From positions 62,001 through 126,000 of the forward strand of contig JASFAU010000003.1 in the NCBI GenBank assembly GCA_039704465.1: a stretch of 64,000 nucleotides of DNA. Reading direction: 5' to 3'. Position 1 is the first letter of the stretch. Every line of letters starts with the position of its first letter. The DNA comes from Plasmodiophora brassicae (Eukaryota > Endomyxa > Phytomyxea > Plasmodiophorida > Plasmodiophoridae). The notes beneath the pieces are model-generated. The model saw only the letters and a program-made list of their open reading frames with translations. It searched no databases and was not told the DNA's origin. Of this stretch, positions 54,965 through 64,000 are shown piece after piece. The translations under genes were made by a program, and so were the position numbers.

Positions 54965-56065
54965 TCATTTGTCGTCGTCGGGTAGATCGTCGTCCGCGAG
55001 GAACAAGCTCGGGTCGCCGACCATGCTAAGTTGCTGTTTCTCGTCATCGGCAGCGTCTGCTCTGTCAGCATCCTCCTCCTCCTCGGCAACGATCTCGAGT
55101 TCGTCGTCGTTGGCGGCGTCGAGGTCGTCGACGAACAACGACGGGTCGAACGTGAACAGGTCGCGACCGCTGAGCCCGGTGGCCAACCCCATCTTACCCA
55201 TCGCCTTCTTATCCATAGCGGCCTTGACTTTGGCCTTGACCTCGGCTTCGGCCTTCTCCTTCTGCGCGATCTTCCACTTCTCGAACGACTCCTTCGTAGC
55301 AGGAGTCAGGTCGCTGCGCTTCAGCAGCGCGGCCCGATCGATCTCGATCTGCTCCTCGAGCGATACGTCGTCGCCCTCCTGCTCCGCCATCAGCTTCTTG
55401 TCGCGCTGCAGGACGAAGCCCTGCGGCAGGCAGTGGTTATACTGGCAGTCCTTGCCGTTATTCGGGCACACCCACAATGGGCCGTACTTGCGGGCCTCGA
55501 CCGCATCCAGGAAGTATTTACAGACAATGTCGGTGCGGTTCGGACGCTTATCTTCCTCGTCGATCCATCGTGGGTCCTGATATACTGTTGCACATCGCGA
55601 GCGTCAGACACGAACGGGAACGCACAACGGCAGTACGTACTGTCGAGCTTGGCGACTTTGCGGACCTGGCTGGCGTCGTGCGAGAATTTGCACTTGTCGC
55701 CGCGCAGGCAGAGGCCCTGTTTGAAGTATTCGCAGAGGACGGATTTGGGATCCATGCCCTGCTTGGCCGGCTTCTGCACCGTCTTGAACATTTGCGCCAT
55801 TTCGCGTTCCAGTGCCTGCTGCGACGCCTTGGCCGCCCTTTTGGCCGCGCTGGCCTTCTCGGCCGCGACCTGCGCCTGGCTACGTGTCACTGATTGCACA
55901 TAGGCTTGGACCTGAGCAGGTCGATGGTCACTGGCGGATCACGACGATACGATATCGCGACCGAACCTTCTTGCTCTTGTTCTTGTTCTTCAGCCCGAAC
56001 GTCTTGTCTTCGGCGACCTTCTGCCGTCGAGCGGCGGCGGCCTTGTCCTGCTTCTTGGGCGGCAT
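54965..56065 (-). CDS. ZC3H15: ZC3H15/Tma46-like translation factor (DFRP1)
   Basis: Stabilises the DRG1 GTPase and binds ribosomes; two CCCH zinc fingers. Three exons with introns of 55 and 56 bp; removal of the first joins NKSKK to [14 protein letters not shown]. Family features: N-terminal [22 protein letters not shown], finger 1 [19 protein letters not shown], then [15 protein letters not shown] (restored across intron 2; family KVDLYEDPR), the second finger region [23 protein letters not shown] with [22 protein letters not shown], a helical charged region, and a C-terminal [19 protein letters not shown]. The start at 56065 lies in a basic lysine-rich context as expected. Confidence 0.92.
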
Positions 56066-56396
56066 ACGTGCGGCAGTCTGCGCTGGCGCCGTCCGCACAC
56101 GCGAACGATCCGGTTTACGCACTCCGTGGTCGCCGGGTAGCTCTCTGCCGCCTCTGCAGACTCGACATCCGCTGACGGCCGGATGCGAAGCGCCAATGCC
56201 CCGCCCTGGCCGACTTGGAACGAATCCCGTTACTGTCCCACCCAATCGTCGTAACGGGCGCTCGTGACATAATTTGCTCCAGCGATTTGATGAGGAACCG
56301 AAGGTGGATCTAACAAATAGGTAGTGCAGTGGTGCCAAGTGATCGGACCTGTTTAATGGCTGAACACAGGGATTGCCACCATAACGTCGCAAAGAC

Positions 56397-56560
56397 TCCG
56401 GTGCGTGGCCTGCGTGTGGGCGCGTCTTCAGAGCACCGATGCCGACTGCGGAGAGCGGGACACACATGCAGTACGGACTGCGGCCTGCGGAGGGCGGGCA
56501 CAGTGGCGCACATGCAGTGCGGACTACCGCATTGGCCGGTCAGTCTGACGCACACGCAGT
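56397..56560. repeat. Imperfect GC-rich repeat of about 45 bp
   Basis: Two to three decayed units of about 45 bp, each with a GCGGAG-GCGGGCACA piece and ACATGCAGTACGGACTGCG-like core (best copies at about 56450-56490 and 56493-56540). They lie in the 584-bp stretch between ZC3H15 and the secreted-protein gene, which otherwise holds nothing I recognise. Confidence 0.55.
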
Positions 56561-56649
56561 CCGTGGGCGGCCTGCGCCGGGCTGGCCAGCGGGCGGTCAT
56601 TCCTCAAATCGACGCGTTGTTGCACAGTCTATCGGTGCCCAAAGAACCA

Positions 56650-57897
56650 ATGCTGCGTACCCTGCTGCTCGCCGCCGCCGCCGTCGTTGCTGTCGCTGCG
56701 CAACCGAGGGCGGCAGTCGTCTTCACGGATGTCAAGTTGGATGACAAGGTGGGGATTGACCACTTGAGCTGCATCGGCATCTACGACCATGTCACTGCGG
56801 TCATCACCGGCGTCAAGGACACTCAGCGTGCTCATAGCGACCTGCGAGACTTTCTGAACAGCATGGAGCTCCTGCGCGCTGCTTCGGTCAAATGCTCTCC
56901 GGTTTTCGTCTTGGGCGTCGAGTCCATGAACGAGAAGCCTGTTCCTCACGAGGTGAACTTCATTGGTGACGGAATTCCTGTGCCCTCGTTCGTGGACAAT
57001 ATCAATGGATGGTTTCAGCCGTCCACTATCGTCGACATCTACCAGATCGCGCCGACTCCCAAGATATACGTTGCGACAGTTGCTGACGTGAACCACGTTC
57101 AGGTTGGAAGGTACCACCTGGTGCATGGGTACAACTCGAAGCAGTGGGACGACAACGGGAAGGAGAGCGACGTCGCCCAGGGCGAGTTCCTGCACAACCT
57201 CACGAAGTACATCCGGAGCAAGCACGAGAACCCTGCGGTCGTGTTTACCAACAACTTCGCATCTTTCGAGCCAGCGGGTGCCGGCAGCTCTCAGTTGTAC
57301 TCCGACGTCAAGCCCTTCCTGCCTGAGGACCACCTGGAGGCCGCACTGAATGACCCGTTCCATACGAAGAAACTGCTGGAAGTCCAGAAGGCCCTCCACG
57401 ATTTTGGCATATCCATCGACGCTACCCTGTTTCCCGACCCGGAATCGTACGGCCGCGATCTGCAGCCTACCAAGGAATACCTGCAGGCATTGGTCCTGGA
57501 AGCTCGCAAGAACGAACCCGGAACCCAGGGGCAGATCCTTCGCCAGCACTTCATCAACTATATCGACGAATCCGTTAAGGCCTTGGAACGAGTAGAGGGG
57601 TGCGACACGAAGATGCTCCTCCGCGTGAAGACGCATGTACTGGGTGCGTTCCGCAAGCCGTTATCCGTCGAGCTGTGCGACGCGAACCACATTGCCGCCG
57701 TCGTCGATATCATGGAGGAGCGCAACACGATCTCCGGGATGTGCAAAGCGAACAACATGCGCGGTATGAAATTCGTCTACAATGACGGGGATGGATTCTT
57801 CCAGTTTGCTCCCGATGATGAGGCCGGTGACCAAATGCTGTACAGCCTAAACGCTGCCCGTTGTCTCGCGCTTCTTGCAACTAAATGGCCAAAGTAG
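56650..57897 (+). CDS. Secreted protein of unknown family
   Basis: Intronless, 415 residues. A signal peptide is plain (LLLAAAAVVAVAAQPRAA with a likely cut near AAQ or RAA). The mature part has an alpha/beta feel: AVVFTDVKLDDKVGIDHLS, SPVFVLGVESMNEK, PHEVNFIGDGIPVPSFVDN, PKIYVATVADVNHVQ and PAVVFTNNFASFEPAG. One possible N-glycosylation site, NLTK, is seen. Cys residues are few and clustered toward the C-terminus (EGCDTK, ELCDAN, GMCKAN, ARCLAL). Codon use resembles neighbours, so no sign of recent transfer. I do not recognise the family; a secreted hydrolase or effector-like role is possible but unsupported. Confidence 0.7.
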   Translation: MLRTLLLAAAAVVAVAAQPRAAVVFTDVKLDDKVGIDHLSCIGIYDHVTAVITGVKDTQRAHSDLRDFLNSMELLRAASVKCSPVFVLGVESMNEKPVPHEVNFIGDGIPVPSFVDNINGWFQPSTIVDIYQIAPTPKIYVATVADVNHVQVGRYHLVHGYNSKQWDDNGKESDVAQGEFLHNLTKYIRSKHENPAVVFTNNFASFEPAGAGSSQLYSDVKPFLPEDHLEAALNDPFHTKKLLEVQKALHDFGISIDATLFPDPESYGRDLQPTKEYLQALVLEARKNEPGTQGQILRQHFINYIDESVKALERVEGCDTKMLLRVKTHVLGAFRKPLSVELCDANHIAAVVDIMEERNTISGMCKANNMRGMKFVYNDGDGFFQFAPDDEAGDQMLYSLNAARCLALLATKWPK

Positions 57898-58575
57898 TTG
57901 CTATCCGCCCGTTCGTCTACCTTGGGCCTCTTCCAAATACAATGTGTTCACAACCTCATACGTTTGAGTGATTTCCGGATTGATGTTGGTTCCATGAGAA
58001 CCTTTCTCCCCGTTAGGATCCAACGTTTCCTAATTCCGGTTCCGACAGGCCAGGGCCTGGGAACGAGTCTGGCGGCTACGTACTGTCGAGTTTGCGTCGT
58101 CGCGCACAATAACAAACCCCACAACGTCGAGTTCGACAGGTCCTGAAATGCTTAATTGCCGAACTGTCTTCGCCAAATTTCGAGTCTGACGCTGGGAGCA
58201 GTGCGCCCCGGCGACTGCGGGATACTACTGTACGTCGTACGACGTGGCGTATCCGCAATGCGCGCGCGCTCCGGTTCCCGACGTCGTCAACGACCAAGCC
58301 CTCCGGTGACACGCTTCATATGCCGACCTATTGGCTCCCGGCCTCCAGCATGACGTTGGTGAGGCCCACAACGTCAATAATGTATATACATTATACGTCG
58401 TTACTATAATTAGCGCCGTCATCGAGATCCATACGACTTACGAGGCGTACAAAAAATAGCGGTCGCCCGCGGCAGACAACGACAGTGTCTATTTCTGGCG
58501 CTGACTGTGGCGCCCGATCTCCGCACGCGGGTTCGAGGCCGAGCTGCACAGTCATTGCCGCGGCGCGTGCGACGA
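57898..58575. other. Intergenic stretch before the tandem kinase
   Basis: About 680 bp, lower in GC than the genes around it, with a TA-rich segment at about 58376-58415. I see no exon, RNA gene or repeat I can name. Confidence 0.4.
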
Positions 58576-60897
58576 GATGACATCGCCATGGGCAGTGCTG
58601 TGTACCGTCGTTGCCGCTGTCGGCATTGTCGCCGGAGCCGGGCAGTATTCCATCCAGGAAGTCAAGACGCATCTGCTGAAGGCTAACATTCGGGTAGGGC
58701 GGGGGACGTTGGGTTGTGCGACGGCGCGCCGCTGACTGCGGCGCTGTGCAGAAACTGCCCGACCCGGTGGAGGATCAATTCGTGTTCGTTCGGGTCCTGG
58801 CGGACGCGCACACTAAAGTCGACTTGGTGCGCCCTGCTACGAGAAGGGACGGAGTGCAGAACCTGGCGCTGAAGAGCATCAAATTGGAGAAACTCCGAAA
58901 CAGATACATGCTGAAGGTTCGTGTCGAGGCCAGAGTTCCTCATTGTGAAAGACATGCAATAACGCGACATTGTGGACAGGGATTCATTCAAGAAGTGCAG
59001 CTGATGCTATATGTGGACAATCCATTTGTATTGAAAGCGCTGAAGGCCTTCCATGACGACACGAATGCGTATATTCTTATGGAAGCTGCCACCTATGGCG
59101 ACCTTGGTAAAGTAAGGAACAGCCGAGAATGTCCATCGCGCGCGCCGTGTGAAACTTACACGCGTGCTATCCTGCAGGCCATTTCCGACCCGCAGTTCCG
59201 TCGTCGTGTGGAAGCTGGGACGGCCGAGGAGATTGTGAAATTCTATATCGCGGGCATCATCCTTGGCTTGAAGTATTTGCACTCCCACCATATTGCACAT
59301 CGCGACATCAAACCGGACAACATCCTGATTCGAAGCAACGGGTACCCGGTCATCGCTGACCTGGGGTTTGCCCACCAATTCCATGGCGATGTCGAGGAAG
59401 TGCAGGAGGACTGGCGCCTAGGGACTCGGGGATTTGCTGCACCGGAGCTGGAGAAGAAGGAGATGCATGGCGTTGGCGTGGACTGGTGGTCGCTGGGCAT
59501 GGTCCTGTATGAGCTGTACACGCTGGATTACTACGATGGCACGTCGCTGGACTTCAGTGTGACGACGCGCACGACGCTGACGGCGCACGTTCCACCGTAT
59601 CCCACTGCTCTCATCTACGCTCTTCTGAATCCCGATCCCAAAGTTCGACTGGGTATGCCCCCGGTCGCCCGCGATTACAACAGTACCGCCGAAGAGATCA
59701 TGGACTTTCCCTGGTTCGCTGGGTTCGACTGGCACGCGCTCGACTCCTGCTCGATGCCGGCCAGGTTCCGACCTGGCGACGAGACGACGATGACGTACAC
59801 CGTCGTCGAGGAAATCGAACCGTATCCGGCCGGGCATCGATTTTCAAAGGCGTGCAAGATTCAGGTCGTCAAGGATATTGAGGGCGACGACGGCCACATC
59901 GTACCGGAGGGGGTCCAGAAGATCATGCCGTCCACCATGCGCGCGTATGCGAATGTCGAGGCAGACGTGCATAAGGCCATGGTTCCGCACCCGTTCATCG
60001 TGCGGTACCTGACCCAGACGGACGAACGTTCGGGGATGATCTCCATGTTCCTCGAGTGGTGCCGCGGCGGGTCTCTTCTAACTGATGTGAGTCTCACCGG
60101 TACGCGACTCTGCGTATGCTGACGGGTCGCCCGTGCAGGTCATTGGCAATTTCGGCTATCGGCGTCTGCTCACACACGACTCCAAAGGCATCCTGATGAC
60201 GGTCGTCAGGTTCTATGCCGCATCGCTCGTGCTGTCGGTTGGGCACCTGCACGAGTACGGCATCATGCACTGCGACCTGAAACCGGGCCACATCCTGCTC
60301 GACGACCGGGGGTTCATTCGCCTGACCGATTTCTCCAGGGCGGTCGTGGGCGTCAAGTTCTCCGCCGACCCGCCCTTACTCAAGGGTCGACGCGAATGGA
60401 AGTACACCAGCCCGGAGATGTTCAATGCGGTACCGAAGGGCCACTATGGGCCGGAATGCGACTGGTGGGCGGTCGGCTGCATCCTCTACGAGATGCTGAC
60501 CCTGAACCAGTACGACCGGATTGCGAATCCGATCTCGGGGCTCACCGGCATCACCGATCGCAACGCTGACGACCTCGTTCGCAAGTTGCTGAACCCGGAC
60601 AGGTCCAAGCGCCTCGGCGTCTTCCGTGGGGGCGTGCTGTCACCACTCGACGAGATCATGGCCCATCCCTTCTTCGACTGCTACGACTGGGATGAACTCC
60701 GCCTGATGCATTTGACCCCTCCGTCGTTCGACCTCCATGCTGGCGCGTCGTCTCGGAAGCCCAGAGCGTCGTCGTTCACCGAGGACCGCATCGCCGAGAA
60801 GCGCGAACGACGATCGAACAGCAAGCTGTCGTCGTCCCTGCCCGATAACTTCCCGATCGCGCTCCACTTCAAGCATCTGGAAGAGGCGGACGCATGA
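58576..60897 (+). CDS. Membrane-anchored tandem AGC-type kinase and pseudokinase
   Basis: Five exons with introns of about 58, 65, 66 and 52 bp. The N-terminus is a probable signal anchor (WAVLCTVVAAVGIVAGAG). Kinase domain 1 has the ALKSIKL lysine, an alpha-C Glu in FIQEVQLML, HRDIKPDN, DLG in place of DFG (IADLGFAHQ) and GTRGFAAPEL, so it looks active. Domain 2 keeps VQKI and an alpha-C Glu but has HCDLKPGH (Asn to His in the Mg loop), DFS for DFG and SPE for APE, so it is probably inactive. Both lobes end with an AGC-like FFDCYDW or FAGFDWHAL segment before a Ser-rich tail. Domains sit head to tail in one frame. Confidence 0.85.
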
Positions 60898-61131
60898 CCC
60901 GCGTCGTCGTCGTTACCATCATCAACATCGGAGACCTATCAGGAATGCCCATAACGTAAACGGCCGATCCATACAATCATCATGCATATTGTTACGTACA
61001 CGGAATCTGTGCGGCACCCGCCGTGGCCGTGCTACGTCATCACGAGTGCGGAGTGTTCGCGCGGTTTGGCTAAATATAGTTGGCTTGCCGTACGGCGACT
61101 ACCTACACCGCAAGCAGGAAGCAGCACGCGG

Positions 61132-63380
61132 ATGGCGTTGTCGTGCGGTGCCGACCTGAAATCGGGGACGGCCCCAGCCGCGCCGCCACCCGTCGACAAG
61201 CGCAAAGAGCGACGCGGCTATGTGTTCATGTCGATCGCGGTACGTCCTCCATCGCGTGGCCCGGTGCGCCGTTGACATCTGACCTGCTCGCAGCGGTACC
61301 CGAGCACCATCGTCCTCATCGGATACTTCCTGCCGTATGTGACCCTGTTGACGAGGCATTCCGCCGGCGACGACGGTCGCGTCGGTGTCCTCGGCCTGCG
61401 CCTGCAACCAACGTCGTTGCCGGCCGTGTTCACGACGACGTTTTCTCTGCTGTCCATGCTGGTCTGCCCGATCGTCGGCGCCGTCGCCGACTGTAGCCCG
61501 CATCGTCGCCGGTTACTGTACTGGACGACGCTGGGCGCCGCCGTCTCCCTCTGCATCGCCATCTTCGTCCAGATGCAGACCTGGTGGCTCGGCGGCGTCG
61601 TCGTCATCGCCACGCTGCTACTGTCCACCGCCTCCGACCTACTCATGAACTCGTACCTGCCTGAGATCGCAGGTCGGCGCGACGCAAACCTGACCATGCC
61701 CGTCTCGACTGACGATCGTCCCCGCTGCAGAAGGCGCATCCGAGCGCAGTCACGTGTCGGCACGAGCGACCCAGCTGGGGTTCGCCAGTCAGGTCGCCCT
61801 CGCCGTCGCCGTCTACCTTCTGTCGCGGTCGTCGGACGCGCAGCTGTCACTCCAGGTGAGTCTGCGCGCCGCTCTTGATATCGTTAGCAACGCGTAACGA
61901 TGCTGTGCCGAAGGGCGGGCAGTTCGACTTCCCGCACGACATCGACCGGTGGAACGTTCGCACGGGCGCGCCGACCGACGATTTCTCGTTCGACGATTGG
62001 GATCGACGGTTCCCAAAGTGCAGCGCCCTGGGCGACATCTGCCAGCGCGTTAAGAGCGACGGCAGCCTGTTCCCATCGTACAGCATGCAGTAAGCCGACC
62101 TTGGGATGCTCGTATGCGTTCCAACGTGACCGATTCGCCGTTTTCAGGTTGACTGTGCGAGGCCATGCCGGTATCCTGCAGGTCGAGCAGACGACGGGCG
62201 ACGTGCTGGATGGTCGGTGGGTCCGCGTCAACGCCATGGCCAGCTGCCAGGCCGGTCGGGCGTTCGCCCGCATACGATTGTGGACCGAAGGTGATGCCGG
62301 GCAGATCCACGCTGTGCACGAGAGCCCTGAATTCGACGTCCACCGGAAACCGCGGCAGATGACCTTCACCTTGGTAAGCCTCGTCGTCCGGTCGCTCCCG
62401 TTGAACGTGCTCAAACGCTCCCTGCCCAGGATGCTCTCCCGCGAACGACTCGTCGCCTGGCGTACGAGGTCGCATTCCGGTCCGCGTCCGGCGACGTTGC
62501 CACGATCCTGATCGACAAGGCGGAGGCGTTCAGCGCGCCGAACCCGTGGGTGCCGCTGTCTGTGTGCCTGTGCGGCATCTGGTACGCGGTCTGGACGTGG
62601 ATGTCGGTACGAAACCTGGGCAAGCGTGTCCGTGCGGGATCCAGCGACCTTCCCGTTCATGTGATCATCGTGCGGTCGTTCGTCGAGCTGGGCCACACGA
62701 TCTGCCGAACGACGCACGACACGGTGATGACGCGGTTCCTGATCGCCCTGGCGCTGTACTCGGCGGCGGGTGGCGCCACGATCACCATGGCGACGACGTT
62801 CTTCAACGTGCAGCTGGACCTGGACGGCAGCACGATCGGCATGCTGATGCTGGCGACGATCATGTTCGGGATCGTCGGCGCGTTGCTGTTCCAGCGCGTC
62901 GGCTCCTGGATCGGGTTCTCCCGGGCCCTGGCCATGTCGTACCTGCTGTGGATCATCACGTTGGTGCTGTCGTTCATCTTGCTCCTCGATGCGTCGTCGT
63001 CCATCTGGCTGATCCTGATCGTCCCCCTGCTCGGGCTGAGCTTCGGCGGCAGCCTGACGCTGGCGCGTGCCGTGTTCGCCTCCATGATCCCGGTCAGTTT
63101 CGAGGCCGAGTACTTTGGCCTGTTCAACTTTGCGCAAGTGTCCCTGGGCTGGCTGGCCACGCTCGTATTCGCCGCCGTCAATGAGGCCACGAACTCGCTG
63201 CGCTGGGGCCTGCTCTCCCAAACCCTCATGCTCCTCATTGCGTTCGTCCTGCAAACCTCGCTCAACGAATCGCTCGTCCTGCAACGCGACCACGACCAGC
63301 GCGACGACGACGAGCACCACCCGGTCCCTATCACGACCCCGGGCGAACCGACACCCAACGGCGCGTGCACGCCGCAGTAG
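61132..63380 (+). CDS. ATG22/UMF1-type major-facilitator transporter
   Basis: A major-facilitator protein of the vacuolar effluxer group; Atg22 exports amino acids from the vacuole after autophagy. About six exons. Evidence: an N-terminal cytoplasmic tail and RRGYVFMSIA joining YPSTIVLIGYFLPYVTLLT; FTTTFSLLSMLVCPIVGAVADCSPHRRR (family PLLGAxADxxxxRK); SEPERSHVSARATQLGF; a lumenal loop with DWDRRFPKCSALGDIC; then VPLSVCLCGIWYAVWTWMS, FLIALALYSAAGGATITMATTFF and a final set of six helices ending RWGLLSQTLMLLIAFVLQ. The domain order (two six-helix halves with a long central loop) fits. The central exons (about 61700-62520) are the least certain. C-terminal about 45 residues are charged. Confidence 0.72.
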
Positions 63381-63764
63381 CGTCGGCCGCGTTTAAACCC
63401 CACCGGCGGCATCACCCCTCACTGTGATTAAAATAAGCTCGACACGACAGTGGGTCCGGACCCTGGCTTTGCAGCTTGCGACTGGCGCCCGGCAGACAAC
63501 CTACTACACCGCTCCGACGGGCGGCGGTCGGTTGCAGCTTCCGTCCACGCCGACTGGGGATGCAGCTCCCGACTGGCGCAGAGGCGGCAGAGGACCCACA
63601 CGAGGCGGCGACCGCGACGACGAACCACAAAATACGTCGCGCGCGCGCCGACCCGCCGCCCCACATTTGGAGGACCTGGGCAGGGCGCGGTTCGCCGGTG
63701 GCGGATTGTTTGGGACGGTGGTGGGCGGGGGCGGGGTCCGGCAGCGATCAGTCCGCGTGGCGTC
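63381..63764. other. Intergenic stretch with GCAGCTC-type repeats
   Basis: About 380 bp. Short, imperfect copies of a TTGCAGCTT/CGACTGGCGC element occur at about 63469-63490, 63532-63545 and 63558-63577. These resemble the elements in other intergenic repeats in this window. No gene seen. Confidence 0.45.
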
Positions 63765-64000
63765 ATGGTCGGTGACCTCGCGGCGTCGTTCGCCGACGAG
63801 TACCGCCCGCCGGCCATCCTGTATCGCATGCTGCACCTCCGGGCGTGCTCGAACGTCGGTCCCGAACGGGGCGCAGTTGCTGTTTGCCAGGCGCCGCTCT
63901 GACTGTGGCATCGTGTTGGGCAGCCGTCGTTTCTCCAGCGGACGCTGCGGTACGCGGCGGGCCGGCGGCGACGTACGCGATCTGTGCACGGCCTGGACCT
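63765..64000 (+). CDS. Possible 5' exons of a gene leaving the window
   Basis: An ATG at 63765 opens VGDLAASFADEYRPPAILYRMLHLR; about 80-100 bp later a pyrimidine-rich TTTCTCCAG acceptor precedes RTLRYAAGRRRRTRSVHGLDL up to the edge. The first exon looks coding but is too short to name, and the splice model is a guess. No homologue recognised. Confidence 0.3.

Overview
This is a stretch of nuclear DNA from a compact, GC-rich eukaryote. The evidence is direct: most genes are split by short GT-AG introns of about 43-76 bp that join reading frames and restore known protein families; there is a U6 spliceosomal RNA gene and a divergent histone H3/H4 pair; and there are typical eukaryotic proteins (DNA polymerase alpha, VAC14, CHMP7, TBC1D19, CLN3, PGAM5). 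A PIBF1/CEP90 homologue points to centrioles and a flagellated stage. High GC, tiny introns and gene ends often under 100 bp apart fit a small-genome protist. A plasmodiophorid or related rhizarian is a plausible guess, but that is inference and I hold it loosely.

Layout. 1-8.5 kb: the 3' end of a TMEM135-like gene (+), CLN3 (-), an unexpected HypX-like gene (-), a TPR protein (-), then two adjacent genes (-) that share an unfamiliar Cys/His repeat built on QPPDG...GCG. 8.6-17.7 kb: an AFG2/SPATA5-type AAA ATPase and the catalytic subunit of DNA polymerase alpha, both + and rich in introns. 17.7-22 kb: PIBF1 (-), then H4 (-) and H3 (+) around a shared promoter with a 15-bp inverted repeat. 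22.3-25 kb: an unrecognised coiled-coil gene and a Ras-like domain gene with a C-terminal membrane segment. 25-36 kb: xylulokinase (-), a degenerate kinase, CHMP7, a BIRC6/UBE2O-class E2, a family-6-like DNA glycosylase (all +), TBC1D19 (-) and a small CRN-header-like gene (+).

36-46 kb: a cathepsin-D-like protease, a TSC1-like gene, an unknown gene (-), PGAM5, an OHCU decarboxylase and a broken intron-bearing DDE transposase gene carrying a snap-back inverted duplication. 46-56 kb: SKI8/WDR61 (+), a secretory TPR-GT61 glycosyltransferase (-), VAC14 (+), NUDT6 (-) lying 17 bp beyond the U6 terminator, MRM1 (+) and ZC3H15 (-), with a decayed duplication between the last two. 56-64 kb: a large secreted protein, a membrane-anchored tandem kinase-pseudokinase, an ATG22/UMF1-type transporter and a possible partial gene at the edge.

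The genes do not form a pathway cluster, as expected for a eukaryote. Several do serve endolysosomal and TOR biology (CLN3, VAC14, CHMP7, TBC1D19, cathepsin D, TSC1-like, ATG22-like). Intergenic DNA is short and holds several minisatellites, many containing a TGCAGCTC-like core. The most novel items are the QPPDG repeat family, a HypX-type enzyme in a eukaryote, an AAA ATPase whose first Walker B glutamate is replaced by alanine, the tandem kinase-pseudokinase, and the inverted duplication in the transposase.
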